A stretch of DNA of 64,000 bases, from positions 124,001-188,000 of the forward strand of contig NZ_AXWO01000004.1 in the NCBI RefSeq assembly GCF_000482705.1. The letters are read 5' to 3'. The position numbers and the translations under genes were made by a program. Shown here piece by piece: positions 1 through 7,542 of the stretch (position 1 is its first letter; every line of letters begins with the position of its first letter). The notes under the pieces were generated by a model. The model made no database searches and had not been told where the DNA came from. It saw nothing but the letters and a program-made list of their open reading frames with translations. Source of the DNA: Glycomyces arizonensis DSM 44726. GTDB lineage: Bacteria > Actinomycetota > Actinomycetes > Mycobacteriales > Micromonosporaceae.

Positions 1-859
1 GCGGGATTCCCGACGCGTCGACGGCGTCCAGGAGGCGCCGGAGATCGGCGAGGGCATCGCCGATGGAGACGTGCAGTGCCCGATCGCCCGTCGTGGCCTC
101 GAATCCGGAAAGGCGCCCGGCCAGGGTCGGCACGAGCGCCGCGGAGGCGGGGGTCAGGTCGACCCGGCGGCCGCCGATCCGCGACTTCAACTCGCCCGGT
201 GTGCCGCGGGCGATCACCCGTCCGCCGTCGATGAAGGTCACGTCGTGGGCGAGCGCGTCGGCCTCGTCGAGGTACTGGGTGGTCAGCAGCACGGTCGTGC
301 CCTGCCCGAGGAGTCCGCCGATGATCTCCCAGAGCGCCAGGCGGCTCGCCGGATCGAGCCCGGTCGTCGGCTCGTCCAGGAACAGGATCGACGGACGGCC
401 GATCAGGCTGACCGCGAGGTCGAGTTTGCGGCGCATGCCGCCCGAGTAGCGCTTGACGGGCTTGCCGGCGGCACCGGTGAGGTCGAACAGTTCGAGCAGC
501 TCGGCGGAGCGCTGCCGTGCCACCGTCCGCGGCAGCCGGTGCAGGCGGGCGAACATCGCCAGATTCGCCTGCCCGGTCAGCTTCTGGTCGACCGCCGCGG
601 ACTGGTTCGCCACGCCGATCACCGCCCGCACCGCCTCCGGGCGGGCCAGCGCGTCGACTCCTCCGATGCTGACGCTGCCCGAGTCGGGGCGCAGCAGTGT
701 GGACAGAATGCGAACCACGGTCGTCTTGCCCGCACCGTTCGGACCCAGCAGTGCCATGACCGAACCCGCCTCGACGTCGAGGCTCACGCCGAACAGTCCG
801 GCCGTCTCGGTGTAGGCCTTCGTCAGATCGCGCACCGCGATCGCCGCGGACTCGACCAT
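1..859 (-). CDS. ABC transporter ATP-binding protein, DrrA-like (3' end beyond window)
   Basis: This gene reads leftwards from an ATG at 859 and is still open at position 1, so only the first 286 or so residues are present. The protein is the ATPase of an ABC exporter. It has Walker A GPNGAGKTT near residue 40, the signature YSGGMRRKLDLA, and Walker B LFLDEPTTGLDP followed by the H-loop-equivalent region LLTTQYLDEAD. In daunorubicin-resistance-type (DrrA) ATPases this Q/Y-L-D-E-A-D pattern is usual, and the C-terminal accessory region follows here as well. The permease would be expected just outside the left edge. The start follows one base after the stop of the small upstream gene. Both probably belong to the tetO-like controlled transcript that begins near 1130. 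The substrate is unknown. Confidence 0.9.
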   Translation of the reverse strand, partial: MVESAAIAVRDLTKAYTETAGLFGVSLDVEAGSVMALLGPNGAGKTTVVRILSTLLRPDSGSVSIGGVDALARPEAVRAVIGVANQSAAVDQKLTGQANLAMFARLHRLPRTVARQRSAELLELFDLTGAAGKPVKRYSGGMRRKLDLAVSLIGRPSILFLDEPTTGLDPASRLALWEIIGGLLGQGTTVLLTTQYLDEADALAHDVTFIDGGRVIARGTPGELKSRIGGRRVDLTPASAALVPTLAGRLSGFEATTGDRALHVSIGDALADLRRLLDAVDASGIP

Positions 860-860
860 G

Positions 861-1100
861 TCAGTCGCTCGTGCGCGAGAACAGTGCGGCGATCCGGCGC
901 TGCCAACCTGCCAGCATCCGCGGCGGGCGATCGTGTGCCGGGGCCGAGCCCTGATGCGAGCCGGTGCCGCGATCCCGCAAGGGACGGTTCTGGAGCGATC
1001 GGCCGTGATGGCCCTCCGGGTGGTCCTGATGCCGCGGAAGCCCGGGCATGCGATGCGTCGCCTCGTGCAGCGCCTTCACCACGGCGTGATCTTTCGACAT
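861..1100 (-). CDS. small hypothetical protein, first gene of ABC exporter operon
   Basis: This is a 79-residue His- and Arg-rich protein of unknown function, MSKDHAVVKALHEATHRMPG onward. Reading frame alone allows a much longer protein, but the ATG at 1100 is preceded at a good distance by GAGAGG. It also sits just downstream of the tetO-like operators, so this start is preferred. The stop TGA (863-861) is one base from the ATPase ATG, which supports co-translation. No transmembrane segment or recognised domain is seen. It could be a non-conserved leader peptide rather than a functional protein. Confidence 0.5.
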   Translation of the reverse strand: MSKDHAVVKALHEATHRMPGLPRHQDHPEGHHGRSLQNRPLRDRGTGSHQGSAPAHDRPPRMLAGWQRRIAALFSRTSD

Positions 1101-1143
1101 GACTGCCGCCTCTCGTTGTGGCACGGCCGCTGAGCCGCGCCTC

Positions 1144-1180
1144 TCTCTACCACTGATAGAGACTCTACCACTGATAAGGT
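1144..1180. promoter_or_regulatory. tandem tetO-like operators
   Basis: Two abutting 19-bp sites, TCTCTACCACTGATAGAGA (1144-1162) and ACTCTACCACTGATAAGGT (1162-1180), lie between the divergent exporter operon and the tetR gene. The first closely resembles the classical Tet repressor operator TCCCTATCAGTGATAGAGA. The arrangement suggests control of both directions by the adjacent repressor. Confidence 0.75.
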
Positions 1181-1214
1181 GAGAGGCAAGAGGCGCGACG
1201 AACAGGGGCGGACG

Positions 1215-1835
1215 ATGGCGTTGGACCGGCAGCAGGTGGTGGCAGAGGCGGTCGCCCTGCTCGATGCCGAGGGACTCGACGGCGTGACGACCCGCAAGCT
1301 CGCCACCCGCCTCGGCGTGCGGTCGCCCACGCTCTACTGGCATGTGCCGAACAAGGCCGCCCTGGTCACCGCCATCGCCGACGCGATCCTCGCCGACCTC
1401 GTGGGGCGGATGTCGCCGCCGACACCCGATGAGCCCTGGCAGGACTGGTTGACCGGCCTCGCCCGCGAGCTCCGCCGCGCGCTGGTGGCCCACCCGGACG
1501 GCGCGCGCGTCATCTCCGCCGCGCAACTGTCCGCCGCGATGAACGCCGTCTCCGAACTCGCCATGAGCTCCCTCGTCGCCAAGGGCCTCCCACTTCCCCG
1601 CGCACGGGTCGTCACCCTTGCCGTGGAGCGCTTCACCGTCGGCTATGTGCTCGAAGAGCAGGCGCCGCGCCCCGACGAGACCGCGCTGAAAAACTGGGAC
1701 CTCGCCGAGTTCACCGCCGCGCACCCCACCCTCATCGCCGGGATCACCGACTACTTCCAAGACGGCCGCACGCCCGACGACCTCTTCGACGATTGCCTCC
1801 GCGTCGTCATCGCGGGCGCCGCGGCCGCGGCCTGA
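1215..1835 (+). CDS. TetR-class transcriptional repressor (TetR_C type)
   Basis: A 206-residue repressor of the original TetR class. The N-terminal helix-turn-helix contains LDGVTTRKLATRLGVRSPTL followed by YWHVPNKAALV, a pattern typical of Tet(A)-type repressors with the TetR_C ligand domain. The ATG at 1215 is chosen because it follows AGGGGCGG. An in-frame GTG at 1179 would lie inside the operator. It is divergent from an ABC exporter, and the operators between them strongly resemble tetO, so it probably represses the exporter until a drug-like ligand binds. The ligand cannot be read from the sequence. Confidence 0.88.
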   Translation: MALDRQQVVAEAVALLDAEGLDGVTTRKLATRLGVRSPTLYWHVPNKAALVTAIADAILADLVGRMSPPTPDEPWQDWLTGLARELRRALVAHPDGARVISAAQLSAAMNAVSELAMSSLVAKGLPLPRARVVTLAVERFTVGYVLEEQAPRPDETALKNWDLAEFTAAHPTLIAGITDYFQDGRTPDDLFDDCLRVVIAGAAAAA

Positions 1836-1930
1836 CGGAGCGCTGCGGCCTCGGCTGCGGTGCGGGGCGGCATCGCCAGTTGGTCGGGACGGCGTCAGTC
1901 AGGCCGCCGCGTTCTTGTCGGTGGCTCGGT

Positions 1931-2923
1931 TCATGCTTCTTGCAGCCGTGCCGTCAGCCAGTCGGCCGCCGCAGGAAGCCAGTCGGCTCGGACGTTGCCG
2001 AGGAGGTGGTCGCCCTCATCTATCGACAGGTACTCGCCGCGCGGCGCCAGTCGGGCCAGTGCCGCGCCGTTCACCACGCCGGGTATGACGTCTCGGCCGC
2101 CGTCGATCACCAGCACCGGGCCCTCGATGCGCGGCGCGAGCCCGCTCAGGTCGACCCGGCCTGCGAAGCCGCGGGCGGCGTCGAGGCTTCCGGCGCGATC
2201 GGTGAGGGTCTCGGTCACGAAGGGCGGCAGGGCGTCCCAGTCCAGCCGGAACGGGCCGCTGACCGTGACGGCGGCGGCGACCCGGGACTCACGGGCCGCG
2301 CTCTCGGCGGCGAAGTAGCCGCCGAGGCTGAGCCCCACCAGACCGATCCGGTCGGCCCCCAGCGCGTCGGCGACGCGGCCGACGACCCGGTGGTAGTCGG
2401 CCCGGATCACCGTGTCGGCGGCGAGCACCCCCTGGCCCGGCCCGTCCATGGCGAACACCGTCGCGCCGCGGCGCAGCAGCGCCGTGCACACGTCGTGGAA
2501 CTCCTCCTTCCCGGAGTCCATCCCGGGGATGACGACGACCGTGGACGCCCCTCCCGGGCCGCGGAGCCACCCGGCGAAGCCGGGGCCCTCGATCCGCTTC
2601 GCCGCGGGTTCGGCCAGGGCGAGGGCGCGGCCCATGGCCCGATCGGACGCGGCCGCGCTCTCGGCGGCCTGAGCGCGGTCTCGGCTCGGGGCGAGGGTGG
2701 CGAAGTGGAACCACCGGGCGGCCGCACGGCAGTGCTCGGCGGCGCTGACCGCCGAGGCGGCCCGGTCCGCGCGCGCGAGGTGAGCGCGCCCGACGTCCGC
2801 GAAGCGCTCGGGCCACTCCTCCAGCTTGGCCAATCGCCCGGTGACCCTGCGGTACTCGTGCGGGTCGAGCCCGGCGCCGGTGGCGCGGCTGAAGTTCGCC
2901 TCGGCGAACTGCGCGACGCTCAT
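1931..2923 (-). CDS. alpha/beta hydrolase (FrsA/DUF1100-like)
   Basis: A 330-residue alpha/beta hydrolase with an N-terminal helical segment (about 1-110), resembling the FrsA/2,6-dihydropseudooxynicotine hydrolase group. The nucleophile elbow is GLSLGG. The acid is probably in VLVIDGGRDVI and the histidine in DEGDHLLGN near the C-terminus. Its ATG overlaps the stop of the upstream oxidoreductase gene (ATGA at 2923-2920), so the two are translationally coupled. The substrate is unknown. A role in breaking down a carbonyl compound jointly with the oxidoreductase is inference. Confidence 0.85.
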   Translation of the reverse strand: MSVAQFAEANFSRATGAGLDPHEYRRVTGRLAKLEEWPERFADVGRAHLARADRAASAVSAAEHCRAAARWFHFATLAPSRDRAQAAESAAASDRAMGRALALAEPAAKRIEGPGFAGWLRGPGGASTVVVIPGMDSGKEEFHDVCTALLRRGATVFAMDGPGQGVLAADTVIRADYHRVVGRVADALGADRIGLVGLSLGGYFAAESAARESRVAAAVTVSGPFRLDWDALPPFVTETLTDRAGSLDAARGFAGRVDLSGLAPRIEGPVLVIDGGRDVIPGVVNGAALARLAPRGEYLSIDEGDHLLGNVRADWLPAAADWLTARLQEA

Positions 2924-3843
2924 CGCGAGCCCCCGATCGTGAGCACCGCTTTGCCTCTGATGCGACGCTCCCGCAGGTCGACGATCACCGCGGCGGCGTC
3001 GGACCAGTCGGCGACGCGGCCGATCTCGGGGTGCAGCCGCCCGGCCGCCACGAGCCTGACGAGCGTCTCCAGGTCGGCGCCGTACGGGGCTCGGGCGTAG
3101 TGGAAGTGCCTGAGGCGGGCGTTCTGCGGCCCGTCGAAGAAGGAGAAGAAGTCCAATGTGGCGCTCTGCCTGCTCGCCTGGCCGAACCAGATCAGCGTGC
3201 CCTCCGGCCGCAGTCTGGCGAGCGCCGCAGGCAGTGCGGCGCCGCCGGTGGACTCGAGCACCACGTCGAAGGGCCCGGCCGCGTCGGCGAGGTCGTGCAC
3301 GACGTGCGCGGCTCCCAGCTCGGCGAGCCGGGCTCCCCGCTCGGGCGTGGCCGTCACGGCGGTGATCTCGGCACCGGCCCCCGCGGCGAGTTCGGTGAAG
3401 TAGTGGCCGACGCCGCCGGAGGCCCCGGTCAGCAGCAGCCGCCGACCCGCCACGGCCCCGGCCGCGCGCAGCAGGCGCAGCGCGGTGATCCCGGCCAGCG
3501 GCAGCCCGGCGGCTGCGACGGCCCCGACCGACTCCTGAAGGGCGACGAGCGAATGGGTCGGGACGGCGGCGTACTCGGCCCACCCCGCGGCCGGCGGATG
3601 CCCGACGACGCGAGCGCCGGCGGGCGGGCCCGACCCGTCGGCGGCGGCCTGCACCACCAGTCCGGCGACGTCCTTTCCCGGACGCAGGCCGAGGGCGGGA
3701 TCCTCCAGCAGGAACGTCTCGCCCCGGTTCACCGAGAACGCCTCCACCCGGATCAGCGCTTCGCCGGGTGCGGGCGGCGGCTGGGAGTCCGCCTGGAATT
3801 CGACGGGCCGCGCGGGGTCGCCGGTGGGTGTCAATCGCTTCAT
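2920..3843 (-). CDS. zinc-independent MDR/quinone-reductase-type NAD(P)H oxidoreductase
   Basis: A 307-residue medium-chain dehydrogenase/reductase of the quinone oxidoreductase branch. It has an N-terminal GroES-like domain (EALIRVEAFSVNRGE) and a Rossmann domain with LTGASGGVGHYFTELAAGAG. The catalytic-zinc cysteine and histidine ligands of alcohol dehydrogenases are absent, as expected in this branch. The start at 3843 (MKRLTPTG) gives family-typical length. It is the first gene of a two-gene operon with the hydrolase and diverges from a LysR gene that probably controls it. Confidence 0.87.
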   Translation of the reverse strand: MKRLTPTGDPARPVEFQADSQPPPAPGEALIRVEAFSVNRGETFLLEDPALGLRPGKDVAGLVVQAAADGSGPPAGARVVGHPPAAGWAEYAAVPTHSLVALQESVGAVAAAGLPLAGITALRLLRAAGAVAGRRLLLTGASGGVGHYFTELAAGAGAEITAVTATPERGARLAELGAAHVVHDLADAAGPFDVVLESTGGAALPAALARLRPEGTLIWFGQASRQSATLDFFSFFDGPQNARLRHFHYARAPYGADLETLVRLVAAGRLHPEIGRVADWSDAAAVIVDLRERRIRGKAVLTIGGSR

Positions 3844-3899
3844 GTCGGCAATGCAAGCCGCGCCCTCCTCCATCGGCCAACAACCGGGGCGAGCGATTG

Positions 3900-3914
3900 A
3901 CAACCGCTGGTTGT
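3900..3914. promoter_or_regulatory. LysR-type operator between divergent genes
   Basis: ACAACCGCTGGTTGT is a perfect 6-3-6 inverted repeat in the 104-bp divergent intergenic region. A further half-like copy, ACAACCGG, lies about 20 bp to the left. The layout fits a recognition and activation site for the adjacent LysR protein. Confidence 0.6.
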
Positions 3915-3947
3915 CGCCGGTGCTCAACGCCTGGATAGGGTGGCGGC

Positions 3948-4859
3948 ATGGATCCCGATCCGGCACAGGTCCGCGCGTTCGTGCTCGCGGCCGAGGAACT
4001 GCATTTCGGCAGGGCCGCCGAGCGGCTGTCCATATCCCAGCAGGCCCTGTCGAAGCGGATCGCCGCCTTGGAGTCGCGCCTGGGCGTGCGGCTGCTCGAC
4101 CGCGGCGGCCGCGGCGTGCGGCTGACCGAGCCGGGCACGCGGTTCCTCGGACCCGCCAGGAACGCGCTGAACGCGGGCGAGGCGGCCGTGGCCGCGGTGA
4201 GGCCCGCCGGTCGCCCGCTCCGGATCGACGTGTGGGGGCATCTCTTCGCCCCCATGCGCACGCTGGGCCGGATCGCCGAGCGCAGCGAACTGAGGCTCGA
4301 ACTCGGCCACGGACGCGATCTGCCGTCCGTGTCGGCCGCGCTCTTGGGGCACCAGATCGACGTCGGCTTCGGTCGCGTCCACCCTCCCGTGGACGAGGGC
4401 CTCACTCAGCGCCTGGTGCGGCTGGAGCCGGTCGACGCCGTCCTCAGCGCCGACCACCCGCTGGCCTCGGAGCCGCATCTCAGACCGGACCGGCTGCGCG
4501 GCAGTCTGCTGTGGACGCCCGGGCCGCTCGACCGGCTCGATTTCCTGCGCCGCTTCGCCGACCGGTTCGGCATCGAGCGGCACACCAGCGGCGTCAATCT
4601 GGGGCTCGACCATTTCGCCGCCCAGATCGCGGCCGACCCGACCTGCTTCTCCCTGTTCCCGCCCGACTGCCCGCTGCCCGACGTCCCCGGGATCCGCTCG
4701 ATTCCGCTCTTGGAACCGATGCCCCTGTACGCCTGGTCGCTCGTGTGGCGCCGAGACGACCCGTCCCACCTGCTCGCCCCGCTGCTGGCCGCGCTCGCCG
4801 ACCAGGCCCGCCGCAACCGCTGGCTGGAATTCGACCCGAACCGCGACTGGCTCCCCTGA
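3948..4859 (+). CDS. LysR-family transcriptional regulator
   Basis: A 303-residue LysR regulator. The N-terminal winged helix-turn-helix (residues about 5-62) contains LHFGRAAERLSISQQALSKR. The rest is a periplasmic-binding-type effector domain. It is transcribed away from the oxidoreductase/hydrolase pair, and the dyad at 3900-3914 lies between them, so it is the likely regulator of that operon and of itself. The effector is unknown. Confidence 0.92.
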   Translation: MDPDPAQVRAFVLAAEELHFGRAAERLSISQQALSKRIAALESRLGVRLLDRGGRGVRLTEPGTRFLGPARNALNAGEAAVAAVRPAGRPLRIDVWGHLFAPMRTLGRIAERSELRLELGHGRDLPSVSAALLGHQIDVGFGRVHPPVDEGLTQRLVRLEPVDAVLSADHPLASEPHLRPDRLRGSLLWTPGPLDRLDFLRRFADRFGIERHTSGVNLGLDHFAAQIAADPTCFSLFPPDCPLPDVPGIRSIPLLEPMPLYAWSLVWRRDDPSHLLAPLLAALADQARRNRWLEFDPNRDWLP

Positions 4860-4886
4860 CCTCGGCCGGTCTCGACCTGTGCGGCG

Positions 4887-5738
4887 CTACCGCCGGTAGT
4901 CGCCGGCCTCGGCTCCGAGCACGTTCAGCAGCGCCAGTGCCTCGGCGGCACGGGATCCGGGCGGCGCGCTGTAGAGCACGAGGTGCTGGTCGCGGTCAGT
5001 GAGCGCGAGCGAGTCGCAGTCGACGGCGATCTCCCCGACGACCGGGTGGCGGAACGTCTTGGTGAGCGTCGCCGCCGCCCGCACGTCGCGCCGCTCCCAG
5101 AGGCGGGCGAACTCGGCGCTGCCCTCGCGCAGCTCCTCGACGAGCCCGGTCACCACGGGATCGGACGGGTACCGCGCGAGGGCGGACCGGAGGTCCATGA
5201 CGACGTGGTGCCGGAACGCCGCGGCGTCGGAGACCCCGTACAGCGGCGCCTCGCCGCGCGCCGACCCGAGGAACGCCAGGCGCGCGAGGTTGCGGTCCTC
5301 CGGCTCGATCTCGGCGAAGTCCTCCATGAGCGCGGCCGCCAGGTCGTTCCACGCGAGCACCTCGAACGCGGCGGAGACCACCATGGCGGCAGTCTGCGGC
5401 AGCCGCTCGATGAGCGCGAGGATGCTCGGGCGGACGTCGCGCCGGTGCAGTGCGGTGCGGCTCGGCGCGGTGCCCGCCAGGACGTGGAGGTGGCCCGACT
5501 CGGCGTCCGTCAGACGCAGCGCGTCCGCGATCCCGGCGAGGACCTCGCCCGACGGCCGCGGCGCCCGGCCCTGTTCGAGGCGGACGTAGTACTCCGTGGA
5601 GATGTGCGCGAGGGTCGCGACCTCCTCGCGGCGCAGCCCCGGCGTCCGTCGCCTGGGGCCCGAGGGGAGGCCGACGTCCTCGGGTCTGAGCCGCTCGCGA
5701 CGGCTGCGGAGGAACGCCCCGAGCTCCTGCTTGTCCAT
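4887..5738 (-). CDS. XRE-family regulator with MmyB-like ligand domain
   Basis: A 283-residue regulator. The N-terminal XRE helix-turn-helix (about 5-75) contains the conserved string PGLRREEVATLAHISTEYY. The C-terminal part (about 100-275) matches the MmyB-like PAS-type ligand-binding domain (AAFEVLAWNDLAAALMEDF, RHPVVGEIAVDCDSLALTDR). The ATG at 5738 places MDKQELGAFLRSRRERL at the N-terminus, as in homologues. It is divergent from the SDR gene at 5825. Regulators of this type are usually paired with one reductase gene, and the operator at 5768-5796 fits that. Confidence 0.93.
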   Translation of the reverse strand: MDKQELGAFLRSRRERLRPEDVGLPSGPRRRTPGLRREEVATLAHISTEYYVRLEQGRAPRPSGEVLAGIADALRLTDAESGHLHVLAGTAPSRTALHRRDVRPSILALIERLPQTAAMVVSAAFEVLAWNDLAAALMEDFAEIEPEDRNLARLAFLGSARGEAPLYGVSDAAAFRHHVVMDLRSALARYPSDPVVTGLVEELREGSAEFARLWERRDVRAAATLTKTFRHPVVGEIAVDCDSLALTDRDQHLVLYSAPPGSRAAEALALLNVLGAEAGDYRR

Positions 5739-5767
5739 GCCCCCAAGTCTGCACGCCGCGCGGCGGC

Positions 5768-5796
5768 GCATCCAGGTACCGTCTGTGCCTGGATGC
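5768..5796. promoter_or_regulatory. inverted-repeat operator for XRE/SDR divergent pair
   Basis: GCATCCAGG (5768-5776) and CCTGGATGC (5788-5796) form a perfect 9-bp inverted repeat with an 11-bp spacer, in the 86-bp gap between the divergent XRE and SDR genes. Half-site spacing is about two helical turns. Confidence 0.6.
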
Positions 5797-5824
5797 GGGC
5801 CGGGGGCCGATTGACACTGGCACC

Positions 5825-6607
5825 ATGACGAACGATATTCGCATCGCACCCACTGGCCTGCTCACCGGCAAGGTCGTGTTCATCACCGGCGCCAGCCGCG
5901 GGATCGGGGAGGCCGCGGCACGGCTCTTCGCCGAGGAGGGCGCGTCGGTCGTGCTCGCCGCCCGCGGCACGGCCGCCCTCGAGAAGATCGTCGCCGAGAT
6001 CCGCGCCGACGGCGGCACCGCGGACGCGGTGACCGTGGACCTCGCCGACCGCACGAGCATCCGCGCGGCGCTCGACTGCGTCGAGGAACTGCACGGACGG
6101 CTCGACGGCGCGTTCAACAACGGCGCGGCGATCCAGCGGCCCGGGCCGCTCGACGCGACGAGCGAGGAGGACATCGAGCACCAGTTCGCCGTGAACTTTC
6201 GCGGCCACTGGACCGCGATGACGGCCGAGGCCGCCCTCATGCGCCGAAGCGGCGGCGGGGCGATCGTCAACACCTCCAGCATCGGCAGCCGCCGCGCGAA
6301 CCCCGCGCTCCCCGCGTACGGCGCGATGAAGCGCGCGCTCAACAGCATCACCGAGTCCGCCGCCGTGACGTGGGCGCCGCAGGGCATCCGCGTCAACGGC
6401 ATCACGCCCGGCGGCACGGCGACGGCGATGATCGACGAGTGGGAGGCGGCGGTCCCCGGCGTCACGGACCGCATTGTCGCCATGACCCCGCGCGGCCGCA
6501 TGGCCGAGCCCCGCGAGGTGGCCGAGGCCGCCGCGTGGCTGCTCAGCGACCGGGCCTCGGTGGTGACGGGCGCGATCGTGCCGGTGGACGGCGGCGCGGG
6601 AGCCTGA
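5825..6607 (+). CDS. SDR-family NAD(P)-dependent oxidoreductase
   Basis: A 260-residue classical short-chain dehydrogenase/reductase. The cofactor motif is TGASRGIGEAAAR, the structural motif is NNGAA, catalytic Ser is in IVNTSSIGS, and the catalytic YxxxK is YGAMK. The C-terminus ends in the usual VVTGAIVPVDGG. It is divergent from the XRE regulator and probably its target. The 14 bases before the ATG lack a clear Shine-Dalgarno sequence, so the mRNA may be leaderless. The substrate is unknown. Confidence 0.92.
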   Translation: MTNDIRIAPTGLLTGKVVFITGASRGIGEAAARLFAEEGASVVLAARGTAALEKIVAEIRADGGTADAVTVDLADRTSIRAALDCVEELHGRLDGAFNNGAAIQRPGPLDATSEEDIEHQFAVNFRGHWTAMTAEAALMRRSGGGAIVNTSSIGSRRANPALPAYGAMKRALNSITESAAVTWAPQGIRVNGITPGGTATAMIDEWEAAVPGVTDRIVAMTPRGRMAEPREVAEAAAWLLSDRASVVTGAIVPVDGGAGA

Positions 6608-6668
6608 GACGGAGCCGGGGCCTGAGACAGAGCCTGAGACGGAGCCGGGGCCGCCGCGCGGCGGCCCC
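6603..6668. terminator. tandem repeat and bidirectional terminator hairpin
   Basis: The 18-base word CCTGAGACGGAGCCGGGG occurs at 6603-6620 and again at 6633-6650, with a truncated copy between. It runs into the hairpin GGGGCCGCC/GGCGGCCCC (6647-6655 with 6660-6668). The hairpin lies between the convergent SDR and small membrane protein genes and probably ends both transcripts. Confidence 0.6.
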
Positions 6669-6673
6669 GCTGC

Positions 6674-6958
6674 TCACTCCTCGTCCGGCGACCTGCCCAG
6701 GATGCTCGCCCACGCCTTCCGAAGCCGCTCGCGCATGAAGTAGGCGCCGCCGAGGATCAGGACCACGAACGGGATCATGATCGGCAGCACCGTCGTGAAC
6801 CCGATGACCAGCGCGGCCGTCTCAATGCCGATGAAGGACGCGGCGCCCATGTAACCGAGCGTCGAGACCGTCTGCAGGCGGTAGAAGACCAGCGCCATCC
6901 GCTCTCTGAGCCCGACGGGTTTCGGATCCTGGGGGTCGACGTCGTCGTCCGGTTCCAT
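6674..6958 (-). CDS. small membrane protein of unknown function
   Basis: A 94-residue protein with an acidic N-terminus (MEPDDDVDPQD) and two hydrophobic segments, roughly residues 35-55 and 57-75 (YMGAASFIGIETAALVIGFT then PIMIPFVVLILGGAYF). The C-terminal tail is charged. No family is recognised. It is transcribed alone, convergent with the SDR gene and divergent from the VOC gene at 7102. Confidence 0.7.
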   Translation of the reverse strand: MEPDDDVDPQDPKPVGLRERMALVFYRLQTVSTLGYMGAASFIGIETAALVIGFTTVLPIMIPFVVLILGGAYFMRERLRKAWASILGRSPDEE

Positions 6959-7101
6959 CGGTCATGTATACCAGCGCGGCGCGGTTCGGCCCCAGACGAA
7001 ATGGCCGGGTGCGACCGCGGACCGGGGTCACGTGTCGGGGCGCCGTCCGGACCCTCGGAAGCGGCCCGGATTGTCGGTGGGCTCTGGCAGACTTCGGCAC
7101 C

Positions 7102-7518
7102 ATGAGAACTCAAGTCACGTTCGACTGCGCCGATCCGCATGCCCAGGCCGCCTTCTGGGCCCAGGTCTTCCACACCGCCGTCGAGGACCACTCGGCACTG
7201 GTGGACCAGTTGGTCGACGCCGGACGCCTGTCCGCGGAGGAGCGGATCGCGATCGACGGGCGCTCGGCGTTTCGCGACGTCGCCGCCTGCCGCGACCCCG
7301 AAGGCGTCGAGCCGCGGCTATTTTTTCAACGCGTTCCCGAATCCAAGGTCGCCAAGAACCGCGTCCACATCGACGTCCACGTCGACGAAGAGGAGAAGCG
7401 GGCCGAGATCGAGCGCCTCGTCGCCCTCGGCGCGCAGTTCGTGGAGACGCACGCCGACCGCGGTCCGACCACCCACGTCATGCGCGACCCCGAGGGCAAC
7501 GAGTTCTGCCTGCACTAG
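7102..7518 (+). CDS. glyoxalase-like VOC domain protein
   Basis: A 138-residue single VOC-fold protein of the Glyoxalase-like (CalC/PhnB-related) type. It starts with TQVTFDCADPHAQAAFWAQV and ends with THVMRDPEGNEFCLH, which are the conserved strand motifs of this group. The ATG at 7102 is chosen because homologues begin at this point. Upstream frame is open but unsupported. Members of this family often bind or detoxify small molecules, and none has a safely predictable substrate. It runs convergent to the sugar dehydrogenase gene. Confidence 0.88.
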   Translation: MRTQVTFDCADPHAQAAFWAQVFHTAVEDHSALVDQLVDAGRLSAEERIAIDGRSAFRDVAACRDPEGVEPRLFFQRVPESKVAKNRVHIDVHVDEEEKRAEIERLVALGAQFVETHADRGPTTHVMRDPEGNEFCLH

Positions 7519-7542
7519 TTCTTCTGACTGCACCGACGCCGG

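Noticed and set aside
2924-4405. Extension of the alpha/beta hydrolase frame to 4405 as one large fusion protein
   Set aside because: It would run antisense or out of phase through the oxidoreductase and LysR genes, both of which have clear domains. The ATG at 2923 overlaps the upstream stop.
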